From Mytilisepta virgata (taxonomy: Eukaryota > Mollusca > Bivalvia > Mytilida > Mytilidae): 64,000 nt of DNA. The DNA lies in assembly GCA_028015205.1 (NCBI GenBank), contig CM051519.1, forward strand, positions 78,637,539 to 78,701,538, given 5' to 3'. Of this stretch, positions 11,871 through 23,050 are shown in pieces. How positions within the stretch are numbered: position 1 is the first letter of the stretch; each line of letters starts with the position of its first letter. Both the position numbers and the translations under genes were made by a program. The notes beneath the pieces were generated by a model, which did not search any database, had not been told where the DNA came from, and worked only from the letters and a program-made list of their open reading frames with translations.

Positions 11871-13919
11871 ACTTATATTTCTTAGATTTACGACTGATAT
11901 GTCATGCCCACGACCGAAAATATTAAAAACCAAAATAAGTGTTACGACTACTTTACACTCATACATTATCATGTTGCATTCAGCTATTCTTTGTCGTACA
12001 TTAACGTTATTAAAATAATTGACAAGAGACTAATATTAAGAAGCACTTTATGTACATATTGTAAATCTAATTTTATTATTTGTTTCACATACCGGTATTA
12101 TCTAATAACGAAAATTGAAATATTAAAGACAAAAAGATTAAATATTTTTCAATTTGTGGTGGCTTCGCTTGTTACTCGTTATTCATACCAAAATGAAATA
12201 TTATCTTGAACGAACTCATTCGGGGAAACTCATATCTCTCATTAATTCAGCAAAGTATTATTTAGAATAAATGGTATTGTATTTGCAATCTGTCACATTT
12301 ATAAATGTTCCGGTAACTGGCAAAATCTAATGAATAATGACATTAACGTTTATAAATGCACAAGTTTCGATTCTTTATATAACAAAGCGACATAGGTTTG
12401 TATTCTTTGAATATCAATTTTCTATAATTTCATAGATACATAGATATAAATAATTTAAGATTAATGTCATATGTACGTGTAATTTACTTAAGATTGTAAA
12501 AATCTGGCGAGATCAATTGAAAATATAAATCTCGCTTGAAACTTCAAAATATTGGCATATCAAGGAGGAGAACCACAACAACTTTGCAAATAAGTAATCG
12601 TTAAGAAAACTGCACTGTTTTCTTTATCTAGAGTGAATAAATCACTTTGAGGGTTTGGGTTATAATAGCAAAATTATAAAGATATGAACTTCGATTTAAT
12701 GCTTTTTTTAAATATATATTCCATGATAACAGTTTCTAATTACGTACCGTCATGAGAAACTTAAGACATAAAACAAAAAGCATATATTATCACGTGAATA
12801 TCTTCTTTAACTGTTGTTCTTCACCTTGTAGGTCCTTGACAAACGCCCTATGTACATGTAATTTACTTAAGAATGTAAAAATCTGGTGAGATAAATTGAA
12901 ATATAAATCTCGTTTTAAACTTCAAAATATTGGCATATCAAGGACGACCACAGCAACTTTGTAAATAATTAATGGCGCCCATTCCTAAATACAAGCATGA
13001 CCCAGAAGACTGCTGGTGTCAGCATACTATGAGCTAAGCTGCGAAAGAAAATTAAAGTTTGCAACATGCAGCTGTTATCTACAGAACGCAACCTGCAGCT
13101 TTTTTCTACAAAAAGGATGTTATTGGCGATATATAGAATGCTAATCTACGTTTTCCACCATTACAATCGCCTTGCCTATTTTTTCTTGTTTTTAACTCAA
13201 ATGATATGTTTTCTACAGGATTTGTTTGAAACTCTATTTTCTCGACAATGTTAATATGCATTCTCAATCGATAATCCTTTATTTTCGTTCCGGGATTTTG
13301 TTATTCATTAGGTAATAAACCTTCATCCGTCTTCAAGCAAATTCTCTTTATTAAAAAGACACTTTCAGTCTGTTTCCATAATTACACTACACGAAGAATA
13401 AAAGCCAAATATATTTTATATTGCGTTTCGATTTAGTTATGCGCAAAGGGATTAACTGGTTACATATGTTTAGGAATTAGCTGTTCATGTTTATAATCAG
13501 TCCTATTTAGTATAAACATATTTTATTCAAAAACATCAAGCACACATCACAATACAATACGACATTAAAGATAGATGGGATTCGGAAACAAGTAATTGGA
13601 TGCTTATCTGCGCAATCAAAATTATTAATTTTGTAACTTTAGTATAAGTATATAGATTAGTATTATAAAGTGGGGTTAAAAATTTGAAATTGCACAATTT
13701 TAATTATGTTAGCTGAAATATCATTATTTCCATTGTGATTGATAAATCGTTATAAAGGTTCTGTATGGGAATAAAGTAAAGAGGGAAATTGGTATTTTTC
13801 AATATATATTAAGAAAATACTTAAAGACAATAAACATAAAGTTTAAGCAAATTTAATTTTCTATTGATTAAATTGGCATAAAATATCAACACACATATTA
13901 AATTTTATAATATGGACTT
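11871..13919. other. Non-coding stretch with one duplicated block
   Basis: No gene is supported. A 125-bp block is duplicated (listed separately). The remainder is AT-rich. Confidence 0.5.
12468..12972 (+). repeat. Direct repeat pair of about 125 bp
   Basis: 12468-12597 and 12848-12972 share TGTAATTTACTTAAGA-TGTA, AAAATCTGG-GAGAT and CTTCAAAATATTGGCATATC, followed by CAAGGA and CAACTTTG. The two copies are about 380 bp apart with unrelated sequence between them, so this is an old local duplication. Confidence 0.7.
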
Positions 13920-13940
13920 CTTAGTCTGTGTTCATATAGG

Positions 13941-14283
13941 TAAACTGTTGCAAACCTTGTTTTTGCAGCAGGTTACAACTTAAAACTTAGGATTATATAA
14001 CCAAAAATGTTGAAACTGTGTTTCATATTGCATTTGTACAATCATGTATGTGTAGGTTGTTGCAAATCATGTGTTTGCGACACCTTGCACCTTAACAAAA
14101 ACAAAAATTACAAATATTAAAATTCAATTTTAATTCATCTATAAATGAAAGTTGTTATAAATCATGTGTTTATGACAGCTTTCATCAATGTCACATACAA
14201 AAAAAACCCCAAAATCTTATGATTTATGTAGTACTTTATATTTCTTGCGAGTTATAATAAATCGTATGTTTTTATAGCCCGCA
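13941..14283 (+). promoter_or_regulatory. Series of four related stem-loops upstream of LINE ORF
   Basis: Four imperfect inverted repeats occur at about 100-120 bp spacing: 13945-13971, 14054-14085, 14148-14186 and 14247-14283. Loops are conserved (TCATGTG in two, TCGTATG and CCTTGTT in the others). Stems change sequence while keeping pairing: TTGCAAA with TTTGCGAC in one, TTATAAA with TTTATGAC in another. Remaining non-Watson-Crick pairs are T on the left with G on the right, which is U-G wobble in plus-strand RNA but A-C mismatch on the other strand. They lie just upstream of the LINE ORF on the same strand, consistent with 5' UTR structure (inference). Confidence 0.6.
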
Positions 14284-14620
14284 CCATGTGTCATATTTGT
14301 TTATTATAGAAAATCAAAGATAACATTTTATTTTTCTTTAAGTAATGCTTTGTTTTATGCATCAGAACAGGAAATTCTGCTTTATTGAAGGCAAATAGAT
14401 GTTACAAAGATTTCATTTTTAAAAGTAAATGTTTTTGAAAGAATCTGCATTTCTTCAAATTATAAAAGGGTATTAATTAAAATATGTTTATAGTTTAAAT
14501 TAAAATCAACCCTATAATATCTTACTTTTTAACTTAATTTACCAAAAAGTTTTCAAAAGATATGAGATTGGGTTACTTCCCTTTGCACAATAAAAATTCT
14601 AAAAAAATGGATTTCAATCA

Positions 14621-17600
14621 ATGTCAGTTTCATTAAATAACTCATTTACTATGGTGAATAATAAGATAATGGTCAAAAGAGATAACTCAAAATTTTTGTC
14701 GAATCAGCTTAGCATATCTGCCTGGAATATTCATGGATTTGGAGAAAAAATTTACGATGATGAATTTATAGGAAAAATCAATAGCGAAATTAATATTCTT
14801 CTGGAAACTTGGACTGGGAGTAACAAAAAATATGAACTCCCTGGTTTTTCGTCTTTTACAAAATGTCGTAAGAAAAATAAAAAGTCTAGACGCCATAGTG
14901 GCGGTATTATAGTATATTATAAAAACTCATTTCTCATGGAATCTCATATATAGAAAATGGTTCAAAATTTGAAAATCGTTTATGGATAAGACTAGATAAA
15001 ACTGTGTTTAGTTTCGATCAAGACTTGTATGTGTGTGCGGCATATATACCTCCTGTCACATCAATTCATTATAATGCCGATTTTGTCGAATTGGAAACTG
15101 AAATTTCTTTTTTCTCTAGAAAAGGTAAAATTCTGCTTATTGGAGATTTTAACTCAAGAACTGGGACAAACCCAGATTATATTATTGATGATTCAGATGA
15201 TTTAAATAACTTCGGTGAAGAAAATCTGCTTCCACAGAATTATTCTATAGATACAGATTTAAACAGGCTTAATCAGGACAAAATTTGCAATAATCAAGGG
15301 AAAACTTTATTAGATTTATGTATTGCATCAAAACTAAGAATTTTAAATGGCAGATATGTGGGCGATTCACTTGGGTATTATACTTGTTTAACTGTAAATG
15401 GTCTTAGTACTGTTGATTATGGTGTTATAAGTGAGAGCCTTCTGTCCTCAGTTCTATATTTTGAAACTCTTGAATTTAATCATCTTTCAGATCATGCTCA
15501 AATAAATGTAACCTTGAAATGTGAAATACAATCTCAGAAAGATAAAGGATCATCTCCAATTAGGAATTGGTCAGTTGCTAAAAATTACAAATGGAATAAT
15601 CAATCAAATGAAAAACTTTTAGAGTGTTTATGTAATAAAGAAATGATAAGCAGTTTTGTAAACTTTGAAACTAAGAATTTTACGGAAGACCAAGAAGGTA
15701 TAAATTCAGCTGCAGAAGAGCTGAATGACCTATTTTATAATATAGCAAATAAATCATGTAAAATAATAAAACCCGGAAAGAAAAGGTTTAAAAGAGTAAA
15801 ACAGAAATGGTCTGACTTATCAATATATGACCAAAAGAAATCTTTAAATTTCACTTGTAGTCAAATTAGAAAAAATCCTTATGACAAGGCTTTGAGACAA
15901 AAATATTTTAATCAACTTAAAACTTTTAGAAAAATTGTTAAACAGAAGAAAAAGATATACATGCAGTCAATATATGATAAACTATCAGATTCTTTACAGA
16001 ATGATCCTAGTGAATTTTGGAAGTTACTAAAAGAAAATGACCAGAAAGGAGATGAAAACCAAAATGTGGTTAAAGAATTGGTAAATGATTTTGAGAAAAT
16101 AGTCCAACATATTCAGGGTCAAGGAGAATGCAAAAATATAAATTACAGTTTTCAAAATAAAGTTAAAATCGAATTGAACAATATAGAAAGAATAATCTGT
16201 GAAAATTCAGAAACAGACAATCCCATAAATATAAGTGAAATTAAATCGGCAATCAAAAAATTGAAAAAGGGGAAAGCAAATGGACCAGACGGTATAATAA
16301 ATGAAATATTTAAATATAGCAGTGATGTTACTGTTAAAAGTCTTGCAAAACTATTTAATTTAGTACTAAAAACGGGTCACTTTCCATTTCATTGGAATAA
16401 TTCTTATTTGATTTTATTATATAAAAGTGGTAATAGAATGGATCCTTCTAATTACAGGGGAATTTCATTGATAAATTGTATAGCTAAACTTTTTAGTGCT
16501 ATCTTAAATGGTAGACTAAAAACTTGGATGAAAGATAGATATTCTAATTCTCAATTTGGTTTCCGCGAAAACCATCGAACCACAGACAGTCTTTTTGTTC
16601 TAAAATCTCTTATTAACAAATATATACATAAGAATAAGAAGAAATTATATTTATGCTTTGTTGACTTCAAAAAAGCATTTGATTCAGTATGGAGAGATGG
16701 ATTATTGTACAAATTAGCTAATCTAGGAATGGGAAAGCATTTATATTACACAATAAAAAATATGTTATCAAAGACAAACATTGCTCTTAAGTTAGAAGGA
16801 TGTCATTCAGAATATTTCGAAATAAACAGGGGAGTAAAACAAGGGGATTCAGTTAGCCCTACTCTTTTCAACATGTTTATAAATGATTTAAGTTCAAACT
16901 TTGACAGGGATGATTGTCAACCTTCAATTCTTCTAAACTCAAAAGTTGGTTCTCTGTCATTTGCAGATGATCTACTTATCATTTCAGAAAGTAAAGAAGG
17001 TCTTCAAACAAGTGTAAATAATTTAAGTGAATATTGTGGAAAGTGGCAGCTAACTTTAAACGTTAAAAAGACGAAAACTATGATAGTTCAAAATAATTGT
17101 ATAAATTCTGATTCATTCATCAGTTTTAATGATGAGAGAATTCAAAATACTTTCGAGTATAAATTTTTAGGATGCTTATTAAAAAGCAATGGTAATCTAA
17201 AGTCTAGTTTAAATGATCTAGCAAAAAAGGCAAGAAAGGTATTATTTTTACTTAGAGAAAAAGCCATGTCTATGGGGAATTTCCCAGTTAAAGTAATGAA
17301 TAACTTATTTGATAAATTAATTAGACCAATTTTAACTTATAGTTCTGAGATTTCTTTTATGGACTACTACTTGCCCTTTTATAGGGCAAAAAAGAGAGCA
17401 GCCCAGACAAATAATAGAGTAGATTATATTTCCTTTGTGGATAAAACTTCTTTAGAAAAAGTACACTTAAATTTTTGTAAGTCTCTATTAGGGACAAAGA
17501 AATCTTCTTCAAATATTGGTGTGAGAACAGAATTAGGAAGATATCCTATTGAAAACTTCATACATAGTCAATCACTTCTATATCTAGCAAGACTTCACAC

Positions 17601-18243
17601 AAATGATATAAATCCATTGCTCAAAGAATCTTTTGAACTTACTAAAGCACTTGACAATCAAGGCACTTACAGCTGGTACACCTTCGTTAAAGATATTGTT
17701 TCAGAAGTAGAAATTGGAGACAATATTTCTAGTTGCAAGTCATTAAAGGATGTAAAACTTTTGAAATCTTCTATAAAAAATGGTGTAAATGAGAAATTTA
17801 AAGAGATATTTTTAGATAGAATAAATGGATATGATGAAAAAAGTAAATTCTATCTATATAAGAAGTTAAATCCATCTCTCAAAGGAGAGTTTTATCTTAC
17901 AGATCCATTATTTTCAATTAGAAATATATTCACAAAACTGCGTATTAGTGATCACGACCTCGAAATAGAAAAAGGTCGTTATTATAAAATCCCTCGGCAA
18001 GATAGAATTTGTAAAATTTGCAAGACTATTGAAGATGAATCTCATTTCATTTTAAAATGTAAAACTAATAGTAAAATAAGGGAAACTTTGTTTAATAGTC
18101 TTAAGCTTGAAAATGGAGAATTTATAAACATGACAGATGATGAAAAACTGGTCTTTTTGCTTAACCCAACAAATAACAAACATATTAGAATGGTTGGCTT
18201 CTTTTTAAAGCAGTCATTAGAACTGAGGGCAGAAGTCTCATAA
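14621..18243 (+). pseudogene. LINE ORF2-type polyprotein: APE endonuclease, RT and C-terminal zinc finger (one frameshift)
   Basis: This is a nearly complete non-LTR retrotransposon polyprotein; it would nick target DNA and reverse transcribe its own RNA at the nick. The N-terminal part (from 14621) has the endonuclease start (ISAWNIHGFGEKI, then LLETWT). A lost base near 14940 shifts the frame, and the protein resumes in the frame running to 18243. That frame shows GDFNSRTG and LSDHAQI of the endonuclease, RT blocks KANGPDGIINEIF, NYRGISLIN, QFGFRENHRTTDS, FVDFKKAFDSVWRDGLLYKL, RGVKQGDSVSPTLF and the catalytic FADD (residues 653-656 of the 1079-residue part). It ends with a C-x2-C-x7-H-x4-C finger (C1003, C1006, H1014, C1019). 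No RNase H or separate ORF1 was recognised. Apart from the single frameshift it looks intact, so the insertion is fairly young. The clade is not assigned; the LINE at 51024-52834 is a close relative. Confidence 0.88.
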
Positions 18244-18385
18244 TTCATTTGATATGTTATAATGTCTGTTACTAATACTTATGCGTATAATATTTGGTCT
18301 CCAAATTTGCTTTATATGTATTTGTATGTCTTTGTCACAAACTATATGTTTATGTTTAATGACAAATAAAAGTTCACATTTATAT
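18244..18385 (+). other. LINE 3' UTR with polyadenylation signal
   Basis: A short AT-rich 3' UTR follows the LINE stop codon and contains AATAAA at 18365-18370. The exact 3' end and target duplication were not resolved. The next element (18539-19452) lies tail-to-tail on the opposite strand. Confidence 0.55.
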
Positions 18386-18538
18386 AAATCCGTCTCCCGA
18401 AAAATATTTATAATATGAATAATTACGTATCAACATGTTGCAGCTCAAAGATTTTTTATACAATGTCAGTCTAGATCAAGTAAATTATAATAAAACTTCT
18501 AAAAACAAAATAATAACAGAGGTCTTACTAATATGTAA

Positions 18539-19452
18539 CTATATATAAGTAAAGCGTTTTGTTTTCCTTATATACTCAGATACACTTAAAAATAACTCTT
18601 TGTTTTCTTCAGCAGACAGTAAACTATTCCAATAAAGTAATGCTTTCACATCTTTGTGTGAGAGAAGCGCTATAGTTTCACGTCTAATTGTTGAATATTG
18701 GAAACATTTTAACAAATAGTGTGACGCGGTTTCTGCATGACCAAAGGTGCAAAGCCGTGATTCCGTTTAAGTTTTTAAATGATCTTTAAGTGATTTACAT
18801 TCCAATCGAAGTCTAGAGAGATATATTTGACCTTTCCGAGTTCCATAGTTTAAATACGTGGGACTTTTCATTAAATTTCCATTAAAAAAATGTTTAAAAC
18901 TATACAATGAAGAATTGCGACGAATTTCAATTGGGATGTTATTTCATTCTTGGATTGTTGAAGGTAAAAATGAATTTTGATAGTAAGATGTTTTACAACT
19001 AATGCTTTGTATGTTATCAGACTGTCTTGTCCTGTGGTCATGAAGATTATACATTTGGGGTGGAATTATCGAATACAGATACTCGGGAGTTTTTTATGTA
19101 CCATCTGGTGGAATTTAATAAGTTTGTGTTTGTTTCTTCTTTGATGTAGAGTGTCCCAACCCGTTTCATCATAAAGCAACTGTCTTGAGGTAACTCTTGT
19201 CCCCCATGTAACATTGCGGGCATCTTCTAGTTGTAAATTTTCTAGACATGTTTTTAAGTATTCAGGAACTTTGTCCCAAACTATGTCGGCATATTCTATT
19301 ATGGGTCTGATAAAAGAGAAATATATTGTTTCCAGATGTTTTCGTTTCAGTTTAAATTTTAATTTTCGTAACATAGCTAATCTAGGAGATACCTTTTCTA
19401 TTATCTTAATAACATGTTCGTTCCACAAATGCCGCGTGTGAACATTTGTCAC
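18539..19452 (-). pseudogene. LINE RT C-terminal fragment (minus strand)
   Basis: Read on the minus strand, the open part (19452-19066) encodes the region downstream of the RT palm in many LINEs: WNEHVIKIIEKVSPRLAMLR, then IRPIIEYADIVWD and NLQLEDARNVTWGTRVTS, and GWDTLHQRRNKHKL. It continues past 19066 with frame changes and stops: SFLPSTIQE then a stop where a tryptophan is expected, IPIEIRRNSSLYSFKHFF, GQIYLSRLRLECKSLKDHL, then SRLCTFGHAETASHYLLKC and a stop at 18539-18541. It differs in sequence type from the LINE at 14621. It is 5'-truncated and inactive. Confidence 0.8.
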
Positions 19453-21704
19453 TTGGACAATATCTCTTATAACATGTATAATGTTAGCAATTAGGTAACT
19501 CTGACGGGAAAATTAAATAACTATGATGCATCTGACATTTTATCATTAATTACATTCTACGGGTATTTACTTATTCAATATATACAAGGATACGTTAAAT
19601 GCTTGTTAACCTTGTGTTGAACCAACATTCAAGATGCATTATAAATACCTCCTCCGCGGTGACGTGTTATCAATCAAAGATCGAATGATTTGCCCAGTAA
19701 CATATCGGAAAACGGTGAATATGAACTGGTAAGTTGATTTTTGTATTATCTATATCTTTTTATATTTTGATCTGACAATATTATTCATACTTTGCAATGG
19801 GTAAGGAGACAATGAAATTAGTGGATTATTGAAATTTTCTTCTTTTTTCTTGGCGGCATGAATTGGATTTATCAAGAGTAGCGATCTCTCTTTCTTGTGA
19901 AAAAAAAGTTTTTTAGTTATGAAGGTACGGCAGATAAATTAAAGTAATGATTAGTTTAAGTAAGAATTTGTGTATTTTCAAACAATTTTCGTCCTTAAAT
20001 GAAAATGCAATAAAAACCGAAGAAACTTTATGCGTTATTCCTCTTATTTGTAGTCTTTTCATATGAAAATGTAACGATTGGGCTATACGACATTTTTTTT
20101 TGTCTCTATATTTATGAATATTGTTAATTTGCCATTCAAATTTTGTAAGACAACAGTAAGTTTTAATTAAAAGCATCAGCTATTGTACAGTTATTTACTA
20201 CGTGTTCCATTAAGTCATTTCTTGTTTTGAAAATATTGATCTGAAATATATTTTAATACTAGGTACACAAATGTAACTACCCGTGCATCATAAAAAGGTT
20301 GAATGGCTTTTCTTAACCTTTGGACAGAACACCTCTGCCGTTTTCGGAGGGCGAGATATATGTTTCTTGTAAGACAGTGGGTTAAAAAAATCATGATATT
20401 GCTTTTACATGTATATATACATGTACTATATTTGTACTTTGTTGTTACTAGGACTTATCTTTTCCCTATAACGATAATAATTTATTGATACCAATTTATG
20501 GTAATATATTGAAACAATATACAAAAGTAAACCGAAATACATTGTACTTTAATTCCTTTCAAAATTAAAAATCTCTTGTTATGTGCTTGTCGTATCTGTA
20601 TTAAGTGTGCCCGTTTTAAAAGCTCACTCGAACATATGATTCTATGTTTTATTCAAGTATGAAATAAAGTTTTCTTGTATAATTGTTCCCTATTGTGTAA
20701 AATATTCAGCGCATAATCTCTATTCATTGTCTTACCTTTTCATTATTTATATAAAAAATGTCAAAACCAACCGCTCTTTCAATAACTGGAAGTGAAAGTA
20801 GTTTATTAATAACTTAATTCATCTGCGGTATAATAACTACGCGTACGGCTACCTTTGGTCACCTTGTAGCTGAACAATTATCCCTAGAACGGAAGTGGAG
20901 ACGAATAAACATGGGATTTTGTTGGATTGGTTAGGATCGTGTTAACTTATCGATAATTCCAGCATTTAAAGAAACGTGTGAAATTTTCAGACAACAAATT
21001 TGTCATCAATCAGTCAAATTCTGATTTGAATTTGTGTCTGTTGCAGTTGTGACGTGATGGCGGCCCAAAGAAATCGAAACCTTAACTTTAGTAGTATAGA
21101 TGTAGGGAGACTAAATTTTAATTACAACAGGAACATGTAACGAATGCCTATCTCTTTGATAAAATTTATCCATAACGGTAGGGATAGTAATAAGCATTAA
21201 TTGTGCACCTTTTAATGCCGATATTTTCTGTTTGTGATACATGATGTATGAGATACAATTTGACTGGATGATTATTATGCTATTTACCGAACAAGTTTTC
21301 ATATACTAAGAGTAGTTTAATAAATATAGATTCTTACATTGTATCCAGAGGATTATCTGATTTGTCTAATCGAGATAGTAAAAATATCTAATTTTAGAGT
21401 CCGAGTCTTAGCGAGGACTTTAAACTGATTCGACAATTTAAGTATCGAGATTGGTTGGTTCGAGTTGTCTAATTATGTTGGAAAATCTCTGTATCACAAC
21501 TATGATTTCGACAAGGATTTTGATATCATAAATGACAGTTTTTGTAAATTTTGTAAAGGCATTTTTTATGTTATTATGTCAAATAGAGAATTTCAGATAC
21601 ATTGATTCATTGGGTAAACATATAACTAAATTCTGTATCGAGTATAGAATAAAAAATCCGCAAAAAACTCTACACCTTCATGTATATTTGATTTTGAAGT
21701 TCGA
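19453..21704. other. Mostly non-coding stretch
   Basis: No gene is proven. A 20-bp perfect palindrome (TACATGTATATATACATGTA) lies at about 20406-20425. GAACTG followed by GTAAGTTG at about 19727 resembles a splice donor. A possible first exon at 21057 is listed separately. Confidence 0.45.
21057..21139 (+). other. Possible first coding exon
   Basis: An ATG in good context (GTGATGGCGGCC) starts the 27-codon frame MAAQRNRNLNFSSIDVGRLN and onward, ending at a TAA that overlaps a possible GTAACG donor. Upstream are a CGGAAGTG (ETS-type) element at about 20890 and TGACGTGA directly before the ATG. No further exon was found, so the call is weak. Confidence 0.18.
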
Positions 21705-23050
21705 AATTAGTTTAACATAGTACCTTATGGGAAATTCATTTAAAAATCGTCTTGTCTGAAACTACTGGGCCTTAGATTGTCCGCTTCCAGAAATATGTCC
21801 GATGAACCGGACGATCAACCAAGATTGCCGCCACAACCGAACTTAGTTTAACATAGAGTTTTTTGGTGGGGTCCATGTTGTTCATATGTTTTTAGTTTTT
21901 AATTGTAGTGCATGTATTGTTTTGGTCTTGTCTTCGTTGTTCTCCGGAGTTGTCAGTTGTTACGATTTTTCTCTCCTTCGAATATCCCTTTGGTATTTCT
22001 TGACTTTACATAGAACTCTAAGGTAAATTCATTTAAAAGCCTTCTTGTCTGAAACTACTGGGCCAATTGCAACCAAACTTAGTAGCAATGTTCCTTAGAT
22101 GGTCCTCTTTCAGAAATATGTCCGATGAACCGGACGATCAACCAAGATGGCCGCCATAGCCGAACTTAGTTTAACATAGGACCCTATGTGAAATTCATTT
22201 AAAAATCTTCTTGTCTGAAACAACTAAGCCAATCGGAACAAGACCTGGCAGCTATGGGCCTTTATGGTGCTCTTTCAGAATTATGTCCGATGACATGGAC
22301 TGGCTACCAAGATGTCTACCACAGCCGAACATAGTTTAACATTGGAACCTATTGGAAAATTCATTAAAAAATCTTCTTGTCTGAAACTACTGAGCTAATT
22401 GGAACAGGACTTGACAGCTATGGTACGTAGATGGTCCTCTGTCAGAAATATGTCCTATGACGTAGAATGCCTACCAAGATGGCCGCCACAGCCGAACTTA
22501 GTTTAACATGGGACCCTATGAGAAAATTCATTAAAATATCTTCTTGTCTGAAACTACCTGGCCAATTGGAACCGAACTTGACAGAAATGGTTCATAGGTG
22601 GTCCTCTTTCAGAATTGTGTCAGCTTACATGGAATGACTAAGTTTAACATAGGACCCTATGGGAAAATTCATGAAATAATCTTCCTGTCTGAAACAAGTG
22701 AACCAATTAGAACAAGATTTGGCAGCATTGGTCTTTAGATTGTCTTCTTTCAGAAATGTGTCGGATGACCTGAACTGTCAACCAAGATGGCCGCCTCGGC
22801 CGAACATAGCGTAACATTAGACCTTATGGAAAATTCATTAAAAAATCTTCTTGTCTGAAACTACCGAGAGGTTGGAACCAAACGTAGCAGCAACGGTCTT
22901 GAGATTGTCCTCTTTCAGAATTGTGTCCGTTGACCCTAACTATCAACCAAGATAGCCACCACAGTCGGACTTTTAACCCTTTGGGAACTGGTCACTATAT
23001 GTAATAGGCAATGCACTTTCAGGTGAGCGATACAGGCTCCTGGGAGCCTC
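21705..23050 (+). repeat. Tandem array 3 of about 165-bp units with GAGCGATACAGGCTC terminus
   Basis: About seven units carry CGAACTTAGTTTAACAT-GG, CCCTATG-GAAAATTCAT, CTTCTTGTCTGAAAC, CCAATTGGAACC, GTCCTCTTTCAGAA and CAACCAAGATGGCCGCC. Markers recur at about 165 bp; one unit near 22620-22650 is shortened. The array ends at about 23022-23046 with AGGTGAGCGATACAGGCTCC. It is better preserved than array 1. One unit is interrupted by the insertion at 21858-22007. Confidence 0.8.
21858..22007 (+). mobile_element. 150-bp 5'-truncated retroelement 3' end with 7-bp target duplication
   Basis: GTTTTTTGGTGGGGTCCATG through TTTGGTATTTCTTGACTTT interrupts a satellite unit and is flanked by ACATAGA on both sides (21851-21857 and 22008-22014). 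The same sequence with few differences forms 41177-41327, where it continues 5' into the GGAGCACC-type end of the Penelope-like family. The insertion therefore defines the element's 3' terminus. Confidence 0.75.
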
